A stretch of DNA of 64,000 nt from Nitrobacteraceae bacterium AZCC 1564 (GTDB taxonomy: Bacteria; Pseudomonadota; Alphaproteobacteria; Rhizobiales; Xanthobacteraceae). Of the stretch, positions 1 to 8,684 are shown in pieces. Every line of letters starts with the position of its first letter. Position 1 is the first letter of the stretch. The notes below the pieces were generated by a model, which did not search any database, was not told the origin of the DNA, and was given only the letters and a program-made list of their open reading frames with translations. Location of the stretch: NCBI GenBank assembly GCA_036924835.1, contig JBAGRR010000001.1:5905001-5969000 (forward strand), in the 5' to 3' direction. The position numbers were made by a program, and so were the translations under genes.

Positions 1-298
1 CTGTACCGATATGGACGACAACCTGCGTGAAATGGGAGTTGGCGACCTGACCGTGCCGAAACGAATGCAGGCCTTCGGCGAAGCCTTTTATGGCCGGTCC
101 ACCGCTTACGACATGGCGTTTGAGGCCGGTGACGAGGAGCTGACCAAGGCGCTGATGCGCAATGTCCTCAACGGCGAATTTCCGGATAGCGCCCCGCGTC
201 CTTACGAACTACGTGCGGGCGGTCAGTGCTGCTCTCAATGCCGCAGAGCCCAAGGCTCTTTCTGCAGGTTCATGGACGTTTCCCAAGCCGATGCTTAA
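1..298 (+). CDS. Ubiquinol-cytochrome c chaperone family protein, 3' end only
   Basis: The reading frame is open from the first codon of the window (base 2) to TAA at 296-298, so this is the C-terminal part of a gene that begins outside. The text DMDDNLREMGVGDLTVPKRM followed by EAFYGR is typical of the CBP3-like chaperone family that assists cytochrome bc1 complex assembly in mitochondria and alphaproteobacteria. It is followed after 19 bases by the YceD-like gene, an arrangement common in Nitrobacteraceae. The ATG at base 11 is internal to the conserved domain and is not the start. Function is inferred from family resemblance. Confidence 0.75.
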   Translation, partial: CTDMDDNLREMGVGDLTVPKRMQAFGEAFYGRSTAYDMAFEAGDEELTKALMRNVLNGEFPDSAPRPYELRAGGQCCSQCRRAQGSFCRFMDVSQADA

Positions 299-317
299 CT
301 CCTGAACAGGTGGTGGC

Positions 318-908
318 ATGAGCAAAGCTGACGAGATGACGGAAAAGATGATTCCCTGGAGTTTCCCGGTTGCGGTGGCTCAGCTACCCGAGAAGGGCGC
401 ACATCAGAACTTGGAGGCCACGGCGGCGCAGCGTGACGCGATCGCAGTCCTTGCGGAGCTGCCGGCGGTGATGGAAGCGAGGGCGGAATTCGATCTGGCC
501 CATGCTCCGGGTGGCCAGGTTCACGTCACTGGGCGCGTGAAAGCACGTGTCGAGCAGACCTGCGTGGTGAGCCTCGATCCGGTCGAGAACGACATCGACG
601 AGCCGATCGACATCATGTTTGCGCCGCCCTCGCAGATCCCCGTGAGCGCCAAGGTCGTCCAGTCGGAAGAGGGCGACGAGTTCGAGATCCCGGATCCGCC
701 AGAGCCCATCGTCAATGGCTTTATCGATCTTGGGGTGTTGGCAGCCGAGTTCCTGATTCTGGGATTGGATCCCTATCCGCGGAAGCCCGGGGCGGAATTC
801 GTCCCGCCGGAGGTTCCTGAGGACCCGGAGGAGCACCCCTTCGCCGCCCTAAAGGCCCTCAAGGACACTCCTGCCTCTCCCAAGGCCAAGAAGCCAAAGA
901 AGAAGTGA
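318..908 (+). CDS. DUF177 / YceD family protein
   Basis: A 196-residue protein of the YceD/DUF177 family, which in bacteria and plants is linked to 23S rRNA and 50S subunit accumulation. The family core (a TGRVKARVEQTCVVSLDPV segment, then an acidic stretch and an FIDLG...E element) is visible near residues 70-150. The C-terminus is lysine-rich (KAKKPKKK). It lies just upstream of plsX, as YceD genes usually do, but the rpmF gene often found between them is absent here. The start is the ATG at 318; no strong alternative is seen. The exact role in this organism is inferred. Confidence 0.85.
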   Translation: MSKADEMTEKMIPWSFPVAVAQLPEKGAHQNLEATAAQRDAIAVLAELPAVMEARAEFDLAHAPGGQVHVTGRVKARVEQTCVVSLDPVENDIDEPIDIMFAPPSQIPVSAKVVQSEEGDEFEIPDPPEPIVNGFIDLGVLAAEFLILGLDPYPRKPGAEFVPPEVPEDPEEHPFAALKALKDTPASPKAKKPKKK

Positions 909-1087
909 AGAAACCGGGTATAGGGCCATTGACCGAACGGGTCTGCCGGGTCAAGGCGTTGTATCGGACAACGAAAACGCTATTGTCGCTGCCCGGCTGG
1001 GGGCCGGTACCGTATTTTGGTCCGCCTTTGCCTCACGCCTAACCCGCGGTTCTCTGAGGCCGCAAGAATCAGGTTTCCAGGACGCCC

Positions 1088-2149
1088 ATGCCGCAAAAGG
1101 TTCGAATCGCGCTTGACGCCATGGGCGGCGATTTCGGTGCGTCGGTGGTTGTCCCGGGGGCTGCGCTGGCGTTGACACGGCATCAGGATGTGGAATTCCT
1201 GCTGTTTGGTGACAGCACGCTGATCAATGCTCAACTGGCTCAGCATCCGGCCCTTAAGGCCGTATCACGCGTGTTTCATGCTGACATCGCCATCAGCATG
1301 GACGAGAAGCCAAGTCAGGCGCTCCGGCGGGGCCGCAAGTCGTCGTCCATGTGGCTGGCGATCGATGCGGTCAAAAAAGGCGAGGCGGATGTTGCGGTCT
1401 CGGCCGGCAACACTGGCGCGCTTATGGCCATGGCCAGGCTCAACCTGCGGATGCTGCCGGGAATCGAACGCCCGGCGATCGCTGCGGTCTGGCCGACGGT
1501 GCGCGGTGAATCGGTGGTGCTCGATGTCGGCGCGTCGATCGGCGGCGATGCACGTCATCTCGCGTCGCTTGCGATCATGGGCGGTGCCATGGCCCAGGTG
1601 CTGTTCGATCTCGAGCGTCCGACCGTCGGTCTGCTCAATATCGGCGTCGAGGAAGTGAAGGGCGTCGAGGAGGTTCGCGAGGCTGCGGAGTTGCTCCGGG
1701 CCATGAACCTGCCTCAGCTTGATTTCATTGGTTTCGTCGAGGGCGACGGCATCGGCAAGGGTGCCGCCGATGTTATCGTGACAGAAGGGTTCACCGGCAA
1801 CATCGCGTTGAAGACGGCGGAGGGCACCGCGCGCCAGATCGCGGAATATCTGCGCAGTGCCATGAGCCGAACTTGGCGCTCCAAGCTCGGCTATATTTTT
1901 GCACGTGGTGCGTTCAATGCGCTGCGCGACAAGATGGACCCTCGCAAGGTCAATGGTGGCGTATTTCTTGGACTGAACGGGGTGGTCATCAAGAGCCATG
2001 GCGGCACCGATGCGGAAGGCTTCGCCTCTGCTGTCGATGTCGGTTACGACATGGTTCGCTACGATCTCCTGCCAAAGATCAATCATACACTTAATCGCGA
2101 CGGCAACGCACTTTCCAAGATGCCGAGCGCGCAGGAGGCTGTCTCGTGA
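1088..2149 (+). CDS. plsX: Phosphate acyltransferase PlsX
   Basis: A 353-residue PlsX, which converts acyl-ACP to acyl-phosphate at the entry to phospholipid synthesis. The N-terminus [12 protein letters not shown] and the later segments [10 protein letters not shown] and [10 protein letters not shown] are hallmark motifs of the family. Length is normal. The stop codon overlaps the start of fabH by four bases, so the two are translationally coupled and form the classic plsX-fabH lipid module. The long leader from 909 to 1087 contains no other gene I can support. Confidence 0.98.
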   Translation: MPQKVRIALDAMGGDFGASVVVPGAALALTRHQDVEFLLFGDSTLINAQLAQHPALKAVSRVFHADIAISMDEKPSQALRRGRKSSSMWLAIDAVKKGEADVAVSAGNTGALMAMARLNLRMLPGIERPAIAAVWPTVRGESVVLDVGASIGGDARHLASLAIMGGAMAQVLFDLERPTVGLLNIGVEEVKGVEEVREAAELLRAMNLPQLDFIGFVEGDGIGKGAADVIVTEGFTGNIALKTAEGTARQIAEYLRSAMSRTWRSKLGYIFARGAFNALRDKMDPRKVNGGVFLGLNGVVIKSHGGTDAEGFASAVDVGYDMVRYDLLPKINHTLNRDGNALSKMPSAQEAVS

Positions 2150-3123
2150 CTGTGATGCGTTCGGTTGTGCTTGGCTACGGCGCTTATCTGCCGGAGCGCA
2201 TCCTGACCAATGCCGAGCTGGCGACGATGGTGGACACGTCCGACGAATGGATCGTTCAGCGGACCGGCATCAAGCAGCGCCACATGGCGGCGGAGGGAGA
2301 GTTTACGTCGCACCTCGGCCTCAAGGCCGCGCAGGCCGCGATCGCCAATGCAGGTATCGATACGCAGTCGATCGACCTGATCGTGCTCGCGACGTCCACT
2401 CCGGACAATACGTTTCCGGCGACGGCGGTCGCGATCCAGAACGGACTCGGCATTACCCATGGCGCCGCGTTTGACCTTCAGGCGGTCTGTTCGGGATTTA
2501 TCTTCGCGTTGGCGACGGCTGACAACTTTCTCAGGAGCGGAGCTTTCAAGCGCGCGTTGGTGATCGGCGCTGAAACGTTCTCTCGCATTCTGGACTGGAA
2601 CGATCGCGGCACCTGTGTGCTGTTCGGCGACGGAGCCGGCGCTGTGATCCTGGAAGCCCAGCCGCAGTCGGGAACCTCGGCTGATCGGGGCATCCTTACA
2701 ACTCATCTGCGCTCAGACGGCCGCCACAAGGATAAGTTGTTCGTGGATGGCGGTCCGTCGACGACCCAGACCGTAGGACATCTGCGGATGGAAGGGCGCG
2801 AGGTGTTCAAGCACGCAGTGGGCATGATCACTGATGTGATCGTCGATGCGTTCGAGGCGACGGGCACCACGGCAGAAGACATCGACTGGCTGGTTCCACA
2901 TCAAGCCAACAAGCGCATCATCGATGCATCCGCAAAGAAGCTACATATTGCGCCGCAGAAGGTTGTGCTGACAGTTGATCTCCACGGCAATACGTCCGCC
3001 GCATCGATTCCGCTTGCATTGGCGGCTGCTGCTGACGACGGACGCATCAAGCGTAATGATCTGATCATGCTCGAGGCAATGGGTGGCGGCTTCACGTGGG
3101 GCTCAGCACTGTTGCGCTGGTAG
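2146..3123 (+). CDS. fabH: 3-oxoacyl-ACP synthase III (KAS III)
   Basis: A 325-residue FabH, the enzyme that condenses acetyl-CoA with malonyl-ACP to start fatty acid synthesis. The catalytic triad is visible: Cys near residue 115 (QAVCSGF), His near 251 (VPHQAN) and Asn near 281 (HGNTSAAS). The C-terminal MGGGFTWGS is also typical. The start is taken as GTG at 2146, overlapping the plsX stop; an ATG at 2155 is a possible alternative. An AT-rich stem-loop with 7-bp arms (3132-3138 / 3148-3154) lies just after the stop. Confidence 0.98.
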   Translation: MTVMRSVVLGYGAYLPERILTNAELATMVDTSDEWIVQRTGIKQRHMAAEGEFTSHLGLKAAQAAIANAGIDTQSIDLIVLATSTPDNTFPATAVAIQNGLGITHGAAFDLQAVCSGFIFALATADNFLRSGAFKRALVIGAETFSRILDWNDRGTCVLFGDGAGAVILEAQPQSGTSADRGILTTHLRSDGRHKDKLFVDGGPSTTQTVGHLRMEGREVFKHAVGMITDVIVDAFEATGTTAEDIDWLVPHQANKRIIDASAKKLHIAPQKVVLTVDLHGNTSAASIPLALAAAADDGRIKRNDLIMLEAMGGGFTWGSALLRW

Positions 3124-3189
3124 ACATTTGTGTAAAATGCCGATCGTATTTTACTTATAAATTTCATGCCGTTGCATTGATGAGCAAGG

Positions 3190-3216
3190 TTGACCCTCGC
3201 TCACTAAGCTCATAAT
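3190..3216 (+). promoter_or_regulatory. Candidate ihfA promoter
   Basis: TTGACC at 3190-3195 and CATAAT at 3211-3216 are separated by 15 bases, 40 bases upstream of the ihfA start. The region is AT-rich against its surroundings. The spacing is shorter than ideal, so this is a weak inference. Confidence 0.3.
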
Positions 3217-3255
3217 TTCCGAACAGATTTTTTTTCGCCGTAAGTGGGGCGGGCG

Positions 3256-3588
3256 ATGACCGGAACCGGAAAGACTGTCACGCGTGTGGACCTATGCGAA
3301 GCCGTCTACCAGAAGGTAGGGCTGTCGCGTACGGAATCCTCTGCATTCGTCGAATTGGTGTTGAAGGAGATCACTGATTGCCTTGAGAAAGGCGAGACAG
3401 TGAAGTTATCATCATTCGGCTCGTTTATGGTGCGCAAGAAGGGCCAGCGTATTGGCCGCAATCCAAAGACGGGAACGGAAGTTCCAATCTCTCCGCGTCG
3501 CGTGATGGTGTTCAAGCCTTCGGCAATCCTGAAGCAGCGGATCAACGGCAATCACAGCGCTGCAAGCGCCAATGGTTCCGACGACTGA
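3256..3588 (+). CDS. ihfA: Integration host factor subunit alpha
   Basis: A 110-residue DNA-bending protein of the HU/IHF family. The text [16 protein letters not shown] is the usual IHF-alpha N-terminus, and [12 protein letters not shown] is the beta-arm segment that inserts into the minor groove. IHF-alpha acts as a heterodimer with IHF-beta in nucleoid structure, sigma-54 activation and recombination. The start is ATG 3256, preceded by a GGGGCGGG purine stretch; a GTG at 3244 would add four residues with no ribosome-binding site of its own. It is followed by the MerR-type gene, the usual order in alphaproteobacteria. Confidence 0.95.
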   Translation: MTGTGKTVTRVDLCEAVYQKVGLSRTESSAFVELVLKEITDCLEKGETVKLSSFGSFMVRKKGQRIGRNPKTGTEVPISPRRVMVFKPSAILKQRINGNHSAASANGSDD

Positions 3589-3625
3589 CTGAGCGTTAGG
3601 ACGGCCCTCAGCAAGGAGCGTGCAT

Positions 3626-4315
3626 TTGGACAAAGCGCCGGATGCATTTCGGACGATCAGCGAAGTCGCCGACGACCTCGACGTGCCACAGCACGTGCTG
3701 CGTTTCTGGGAAACGCGGTTCACTCAGATAAAACCGATGAAGCGGAGCGGCGGTCGCCGCTACTATCGCCCTGATGACGTCAACCTGCTGCGCGGGATTC
3801 GTCGGCTACTGTACGGAGAGGGATATACGATCCGTGGTGTGCAGCGCATCTTGCGCGAGCATGGCGTCAAATCAGTCCAGAACCTGACTGATGCGTCGGA
3901 GCGGCCTGCTGCGCTCTTCGACGGATCAGCTCTGGTCGAGACGCTCCATGATGGCCCTGAGCCCGAGGAGATGGACGACGCTGAGGACGATGAGCTCCAT
4001 GCCGAGGACGAAGGCGGCGAGGATCCCGGTGACGAAGCATTCTCGTCCGAGCTACAACATGAACGCGGAACCCCGCTGCGAGCCAATGCGGTGGTCTATG
4101 GTCCGGTTTTGCCCGCCCCGGTCATTGCCAAGCCAGTGCAGCCCAGTCCGCTGAATACCGGTCCGTCCGGACCTACAGCTTACGCTCCGCCCAGCATCCG
4201 TAACAGCAGCGCTGCCGGTAGTGTGAGGCCGACCGATCGCGGCAAGCTGCAGGCCGCGCTCGATGATCTGATCGGGGCGCGAGCCCTGATTGATGAGGTC
4301 CTGAAAGACGGGTAG
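3626..4315 (+). CDS. MerR family transcriptional regulator
   Basis: A 229-residue regulator with an N-terminal winged helix of the MerR type ([22 protein letters not shown], then [10 protein letters not shown] and [11 protein letters not shown]). After residue 90 it has a long acidic stretch ([20 protein letters not shown]) and a proline-rich linker that no known effector domain explains. The start is taken as TTG 3626 because AAGGAG at 3613-3618 lies seven bases upstream; a GTG at 3620 would sit almost on top of that site. The ihfA/merR-like/tRNA-Pro order is conserved in related genomes. The regulated genes are unknown. Confidence 0.9.
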   Translation: MDKAPDAFRTISEVADDLDVPQHVLRFWETRFTQIKPMKRSGGRRYYRPDDVNLLRGIRRLLYGEGYTIRGVQRILREHGVKSVQNLTDASERPAALFDGSALVETLHDGPEPEEMDDAEDDELHAEDEGGEDPGDEAFSSELQHERGTPLRANAVVYGPVLPAPVIAKPVQPSPLNTGPSGPTAYAPPSIRNSSAAGSVRPTDRGKLQAALDDLIGARALIDEVLKDG

Positions 4316-4441
4316 GGCTCGGATGGTGGTGCTTCGAGTAGAGCCTCCAGTCCACCTCCGTGGACAGACCGAAAAGGCGATGCCGGCCTTCTTGCGCGAC
4401 GAGCTGAACGAGGCTACAGCAGCGGAGCCGTATGGCAGGTT

Positions 4442-4519
4442 CGGAGCGTAGCGCAGCCCGGTTAGCGCACTAGTCTGGGGGACTAGGGGTCGGAGGTTCA
4501 AATCCTCTCGCTCCGACCA
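4442..4519 (+). tRNA. tRNA-Pro, anticodon GGG
   Basis: A full cloverleaf can be drawn: acceptor arm CGGAGCG paired with CGCTCCG, D arm GCGC/GCGC, anticodon arm CTAGT/ACTAG around the loop CTGGGGG (anticodon GGG, proline), and T arm GGAGG/CCTCT with the loop TTCAAAT. The gene encodes its own CCA end, which closes at 4519. The TTG of an open frame at 4520 touches it directly, but the next real start is about 100 bases further on. Confidence 0.97.
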
Positions 4520-4621
4520 TTGATTTCACAAAGAAAATTGCCCTGTGCGGGTCCCTCGCAACCGATCGCGGCATTCAGCCAAACTACAGTAGATTGCCAG
4601 CCGGAAATTGGATTTTTGGCA

Positions 4622-5449
4622 ATGCGACCCGACCTTGCAGAAGAGAGTAATGAGGCGGCCCGTGCCCTATGGAACCGAAAAGCCGTGGGCAGCGATCGTG
4701 CATTGGGGGCCGAAAAAGCATCGAGCGCCTACTTTGAGCGCATCAGGGCTTATCGCTACGGGTACGAGACGCCGTTTATCCCAAGGACATTTGCATTTGA
4801 TGCACTCTCAGGAAAGAGGGTCTTAGAAATCGGGGTTGGCAATGGCATCGACGCAGTCGAGATGATGAAGGGCGGGGCGATCTACACAGGTCTCGACATC
4901 ACTGAAAATCATCTTGATCTAACGAGACGCCATGCTGCTCTGTATAATCTCTCTTCTCAGGTTGAAGCGCTGATCCATCAGGATCTGCTTTCTACAGAAC
5001 TTAACGCGCAATTCGACGTCGTTTATTCGTTCGGCGTACTTCACCACGTATCGCACGAGTTGGACTACCTACGTAAGATACGTGCGCTGTTGAGACCGAA
5101 TGGAGAGCTGCGCATCGCTGTCTATTCAAAGTACAGCTTCTTCAACGCTTATCTGTTCGCAACATGGGTGGTCAGAAATAGAATGAAGAACTCATTCGAT
5201 GATTGGCGAAGCCACGTCGCCGAACACTCAGAGCTAGGCTCCCCTGTTACGATAAAAATTCGATCTAGGCGCGAGGTGGAAGCCGTGCTGGTTTCTGCCG
5301 GTTTTGCGATCGCCCGATACGAAAAGCGCGGCTTCGTCCAAAACTACATTCCAGTTTTAGGAAGGTTGTTGGCTCCTGATGGGCCGACGCTTGCAGCATT
5401 CGCGCGCCTGCTCGGCTGGTATCATTGCTTCATATGCAAACCAATTTAA
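4622..5449 (+). CDS. Class I SAM-dependent methyltransferase
   Basis: A 275-residue protein with the Rossmann SAM-binding pattern: motif I VLEIGVGNGIDAVEM near residue 68, an acidic motif II (YTGLDIT), and motif IV/post-IV YSFGVLHHVSHELDYLRKI followed by LLRPNGELRIAVYSK. The substrate cannot be read from sequence. The ATG at 4622 is chosen because an upstream TTG start would abut the tRNA. The gene is visibly more AT-rich than its neighbours and lies alone next to tRNA-Pro, which suggests transfer, although no copy of the tRNA 3' end is seen downstream. Confidence 0.85.
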   Translation: MRPDLAEESNEAARALWNRKAVGSDRALGAEKASSAYFERIRAYRYGYETPFIPRTFAFDALSGKRVLEIGVGNGIDAVEMMKGGAIYTGLDITENHLDLTRRHAALYNLSSQVEALIHQDLLSTELNAQFDVVYSFGVLHHVSHELDYLRKIRALLRPNGELRIAVYSKYSFFNAYLFATWVVRNRMKNSFDDWRSHVAEHSELGSPVTIKIRSRREVEAVLVSAGFAIARYEKRGFVQNYIPVLGRLLAPDGPTLAAFARLLGWYHCFICKPI

Positions 5450-5473
5450 GGAAGCACACTTGCTTTCAGCGGA

Positions 5474-5782
5474 TTAGATCGACAACCTCACACGCCCCGA
5501 CTTCCTTTTGACTTCGGGCTTTAAAAAGCGTGCCGCGATCTGATTGCCGTTCAGCCGCACCATTTGACAGCGGCGATAGGCAAGACCGGTTGATGACAGC
5601 AGCAGGAAGAATTCTCTGATGTCCAGTCCGGCAATTGGATCCTTCATAATTAAAAGGACGCCGGAAGCAGACACGTCTTTCATCAGGCACTCTCGACGCC
5701 AAGTGCCGTCAATAGCCATGATGTAAACACTAATGCCGCTCTCAAAATCGACGCGCGGACAAATTCGCCGTTCGCTGCCCAT
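5474..5782 (-). CDS. PilZ domain protein
   Basis: A 102-residue single-domain PilZ protein. The two c-di-GMP-binding signatures are present: an arginine-rich RxxxR-type N-terminus (ERRICPR) and DVSASG for the (D/N)xSxxG motif. It probably acts as a c-di-GMP receiver, though no output domain is attached. The start is ATG 5782, with AAAGG seven bases upstream; a GTG two codons earlier would overlap that site. A diguanylate cyclase gene lies at 31163-32410, but no direct link can be read. Confidence 0.85.
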   Translation of the reverse strand: MGSERRICPRVDFESGISVYIMAIDGTWRRECLMKDVSASGVLLIMKDPIAGLDIREFFLLLSSTGLAYRRCQMVRLNGNQIAARFLKPEVKRKSGRVRLSI

Positions 5783-5982
5783 TTCCACACCTTTCGCGGT
5801 GTCGGCTCTGGCGCTGCATGAACACGCCGGCAGTCGGCCGGTGCAGCAATCTCAACAACAAACTTCGCTAATTAATTTGGCGCCCGCTTATGGACTGACG
5901 CCATGAGCCGCACTTAAAAATTAAATCAATTTATTCTACCGAAGGATATTGAAAATTCGTTAACGGCTGCGGCTGGGATTTA
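5783..5982. other. AT-rich intergenic stretch
   Basis: No gene is seen between the PilZ start and the repeat remnant at the end of the aldolase-like gene. The stretch around 5910-5960 is strongly AT-rich and could hold the PilZ promoter, but no clear -35/-10 pair is seen. Confidence 0.4.
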
Positions 5983-6044
5983 TCAGAAGTTCGCTGGAAG
6001 GACTCGCTGGAAAGATCGAGCGAAGTTCTGAACTACCACACTAG
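5983..6044. repeat. CTAG-type hairpin element, one end degraded
   Basis: Inverted arms TCAGAAGTTCGCT (5983-5995) and AGCGAAGTTCTGA (6019-6031), then CTACCACA and CTAG at 6041-6044. It matches the element at 7574-7654. The left outer end has decayed. Its CTAG supplies the TAG stop (6041-6043, minus strand) of the neighbouring aldolase-like gene. Confidence 0.8.
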
Positions 6045-7120
6045 CGAAGTTTTCCCCGTGCAACAGTCGGAAGCGTGCCGATAATCTCGTCACCACGAAC
6101 CATCACCACCTCGTCAGCCATGTTGACGACGACGCAGACGTGATTTGGCACGATGCGCACCACATCGCCGATAGCGGGCCGGCTGTTGGTTTTCGACAGG
6201 TCGAGAAAGCCGTGTTCTTCAGCAAAGCGTGCGATTTTGGCTTCCGGATGTTCAAGGATCAGTCCATAGCCATCAAGGCCGCCTGAATCCGCGGTCAATG
6301 TCTTGGAGCCGGCGTCGAGAATACCTCGCTCCGGTGCGGCACGGCTGACGACCGTGGAATAGACGTGCAAGGCGCAGTCGTCCCACGAGGCAACGCCAGC
6401 GGCGACTTGCATGCGATCATTGTAGATGTAAGTGCCGGGCCGATGTTCTGTCGCGCCGTCAAGTTTTCCGACGTTCTTTAAATTCGGGGAGCCACCGGTC
6501 GATACGATGGTCGGAGTGAGGCCCAATTGCCGGACGCCGCTCAAGGCATCGTTATAAAACTGTTGCGCCTCCTGCCATCCCGTCTCGGTGGGGTACAGCA
6601 TAAAACCTGCGAAAGCGAGGCCGGGTGTATCGGAAATTTGTTTGGCAAGAGCAATCGCCTCTGCAGGCGTTTCGACGCCCGCACGCTTGCGGCCGGTGTC
6701 ACACTCGACAACCACGGGGAGAGGGCGTCCTGCGGCGATCCCAGCATCGGAGAGTCCTCCGATCACCACGGCATTGTCCGCCGCCACTGTGACATTTGTC
6801 CTTGTCAGCAGGGCACCAAGGCGGGCAACCTTTTCCTCGCCGATCAAGTTGTAACTGATCAGGATATTGTCGAGGCCGGCTTCCGCCATCACTTCGGCTT
6901 CGCCAAGCTTCTGGCACGTGATGCCCTGAGCTCCGGCTTGAATTTGAAGTCGCGCCAGGATTGGACTTTTGTGTGTCTTGATATGCGGCCGATTGGCGAC
7001 GCCCGCCGTGTCGCAGAGGGCCTGGATGCGCGCAATATTCCGTTCAACGCGGTCCATATCGATGACAAGTGCAGGCGTGCCGTATTCCTTGGCAATCTTT
7101 GCGGCGAGCGGGGTGGTCAC
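6041..7120 (-). CDS. D-threonine aldolase / D-serine dehydratase-like PLP enzyme
   Basis: A 359-residue fold-type III (alanine racemase-like barrel) PLP enzyme. The N-terminal GTPALVIDMDRVERNI and RPHIKTHK segments are typical of the family; Lys48 in the latter should carry PLP. The C-terminal domain has the metal-ligand pattern VPNHVCVVVN used by D-threonine aldolases and D-serine dehydratases. Which reaction it performs is not certain. The start is GTG 7120, preceded by AAGGAG at a spacing of five. The stop codon is formed by the terminal CTAG of a repeat element. It appears monocistronic. Confidence 0.9.
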   Translation of the reverse strand: MTTPLAAKIAKEYGTPALVIDMDRVERNIARIQALCDTAGVANRPHIKTHKSPILARLQIQAGAQGITCQKLGEAEVMAEAGLDNILISYNLIGEEKVARLGALLTRTNVTVAADNAVVIGGLSDAGIAAGRPLPVVVECDTGRKRAGVETPAEAIALAKQISDTPGLAFAGFMLYPTETGWQEAQQFYNDALSGVRQLGLTPTIVSTGGSPNLKNVGKLDGATEHRPGTYIYNDRMQVAAGVASWDDCALHVYSTVVSRAAPERGILDAGSKTLTADSGGLDGYGLILEHPEAKIARFAEEHGFLDLSKTNSRPAIGDVVRIVPNHVCVVVNMADEVVMVRGDEIIGTLPTVARGKLR

Positions 7121-7166
7121 GATGGCTCCTTATCTTCACGACATCAGCGGCTTGCGATCCTCGCCA

Positions 7167-7654
7167 CTAGGGTCCCGAATTCAAAGTTCGCCTCAAATTG
7201 CGGCACACTCCGCAGCGAACTTTGGATTCGAAAGGACACTAGCAAACTTATGATTCTAGTGTCCCGATTCCGAAGTTCGCACAGGCTTGCTCAGATGCGA
7301 ACTTCGGAATCAAAGGGGCACTAGTAAGTCTATGATTTGAGTGCCGCTTTTGGATTTGAAGTTCTTCATCGAGCTTGCGGCTCCACTCGGAAGAACTTCA
7401 AATCCGCGGCACTAGTGTCCCGTCTCCGAATAACCGACCTATTTGCCGCGCGCTCGCACGGTTATTCGGAGACGATAGGACACTAGCAAAATCAAAATGC
7501 GAGTGTGGCTTTGTCTCGCAATTGCCGATAAGGGGCCAGCCGCAAGACAGGTCGGCAATTGCGAGACGCCACACTCGTGTGGTTTAGGTTTCAGAAGTTC
7601 GCTGGAAGGACGCACGGGAAAAATTGGAGCGAACTTCTGAACCACCACACTAGA
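7167..7654. repeat. Cluster of six CTAG-type hairpin elements
   Basis: Six elements of 69-81 bp at 7167-7242, 7256-7324, 7337-7415, 7412-7486, 7500-7577 and 7574-7654. Each has long inverted arms and ends in CTAG or a close variant (CGAG, CTCG, TTGA). Elements are joined either by a 12-13 bp AT-rich linker or by sharing one CTAG. Four inner-arm families occur: CGAAGTTCGC, GATTTGAAGTTC, CGAATAACCG and GCAATTGCC, plus CAGAAGTTCGC. With the next cluster this fills most of the gene-free stretch 7121-8010. Confidence 0.9.
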
Positions 7655-7713
7655 ACGAAGCCTATCTTTATTTGTTGGTGGATTGAAGCCTGCTCCAGTC
7701 GGGCGCGCCGGAA

Positions 7714-7874
7714 ACGATGTCCCGAATCCAAAATTCACCTCATGCAGCGCGTTCCGTAGCGAACTTCCGAATCAAAGGGACACGAGCAAGCCCATGATTT
7801 AAGTGCCGCTTTGCGATTTGAAGTTCATCGAGCTTGCGGGATCACTCACAAGAACTCCAAATCCGCTCCACTAG
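7714..7874. repeat. Pair of CTAG-type hairpin elements, partly decayed
   Basis: Two elements, 7714-7786 and 7799-7874, joined by a 12-bp linker. The first has the CGAATCCAAA type arms, the second the GATTTGAAGTTC type; several arm mismatches show decay. The same two families are joined in the same way at 7256-7415. Confidence 0.8.
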
Positions 7875-8010
7875 GACTCCGTCCTAAATTCCACCTTCAT
7901 TCTGAGCCGATCATGTCAGGGACTTCGATACCTCTTTAAAAGTGAAGAGCCGCTCTTAAGTTTATCCAGCCTGTGGATGGTGCAGGCCTTGGCAAATATG
8001 TGAGGCACAG

Positions 8011-8508
8011 ATGTTTTCGTTTGGATCGGTCGGAAAAAGTGTGGCAGCGGCAGCTGTTTTGGGATTGTCACTGGTTGCCACCGAATCTATGGCGCAGTCT
8101 TCTCAACCATTCGCAGGCATGTCGGGCGTCTGGTCGGGGAGGGGCACCATTTCGCTGGAAGGCGGAGCCCGCGAAGCCATTCGTTGCCGGGCGACCTACG
8201 CCGTGAGAGCCGATGGCAACGGCCTGCAGCAAACCCTGCGTTGTGCGAGCGATAGCTACAGAATCGAGCTCTCGAGCAACGTCATTGCAAATGGCGGTAG
8301 ATTGACAGGGACCTGGAGCGAAGCGACGCGCAATATCAGCGGCGAGCTTCGAGGGACCACATCGGGCGGCCGTTTCCACGTGACCGTCAACGCCGGGTCC
8401 TTTGCTGCGGATTTAACTTTAACAACGCACGGCAATTCGCAGGCCGTTGTGATCCGCTCCGACAGCGGCGAATTCAGGGGCGCCAATATCAGGCTGTCCC
8501 GCACGTAG
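8011..8508 (+). CDS. Conserved secreted protein of unknown function
   Basis: A 165-residue protein with a Sec-type signal peptide (residues 1-29, ending SMAQ) and a mature part rich in beta-forming residues (GVWSGRGTISL, RCRATYAV, GGRLTGTWSE). This looks like a small periplasmic beta-barrel or lipocalin-like fold, and two cysteines (CRATY and RCASD) could form a disulfide. I do not recognise a named family. It stands alone between the repeat cluster and the LptF-like gene. The ATG at 8011 gives a proper signal peptide. Confidence 0.75.
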   Translation: MFSFGSVGKSVAAAAVLGLSLVATESMAQSSQPFAGMSGVWSGRGTISLEGGAREAIRCRATYAVRADGNGLQQTLRCASDSYRIELSSNVIANGGRLTGTWSEATRNISGELRGTTSGGRFHVTVNAGSFAADLTLTTHGNSQAVVIRSDSGEFRGANIRLSRT

Positions 8509-8684
8509 CGGTCAGTTGCTGAAAGTCTGGTAGACGGACACCGTTGGTTGATCGAGACAGACTAACTGGCGGTGGTAACGCGCCGTGCAGTCGCGTTGAA
8601 GAAAAAATTATCTATATGGTTCAGTGATATAACAGCGGTTCGTTGCCTTGACGGTCTTCTGTCCGGGCTGTAACCGGGTGGCAG

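Noticed and set aside
4520-5982. Genomic island with attachment sites at tRNA-Pro
   Set aside because: No second copy of the tRNA 3' end and no integrase gene are seen downstream within the window.
7167-7874. Regularly spaced repeats reminiscent of a CRISPR array
   Set aside because: The units are hairpins with different arms, the 12-13 bp linkers are too short and too similar to be spacers, and no cas gene is present.
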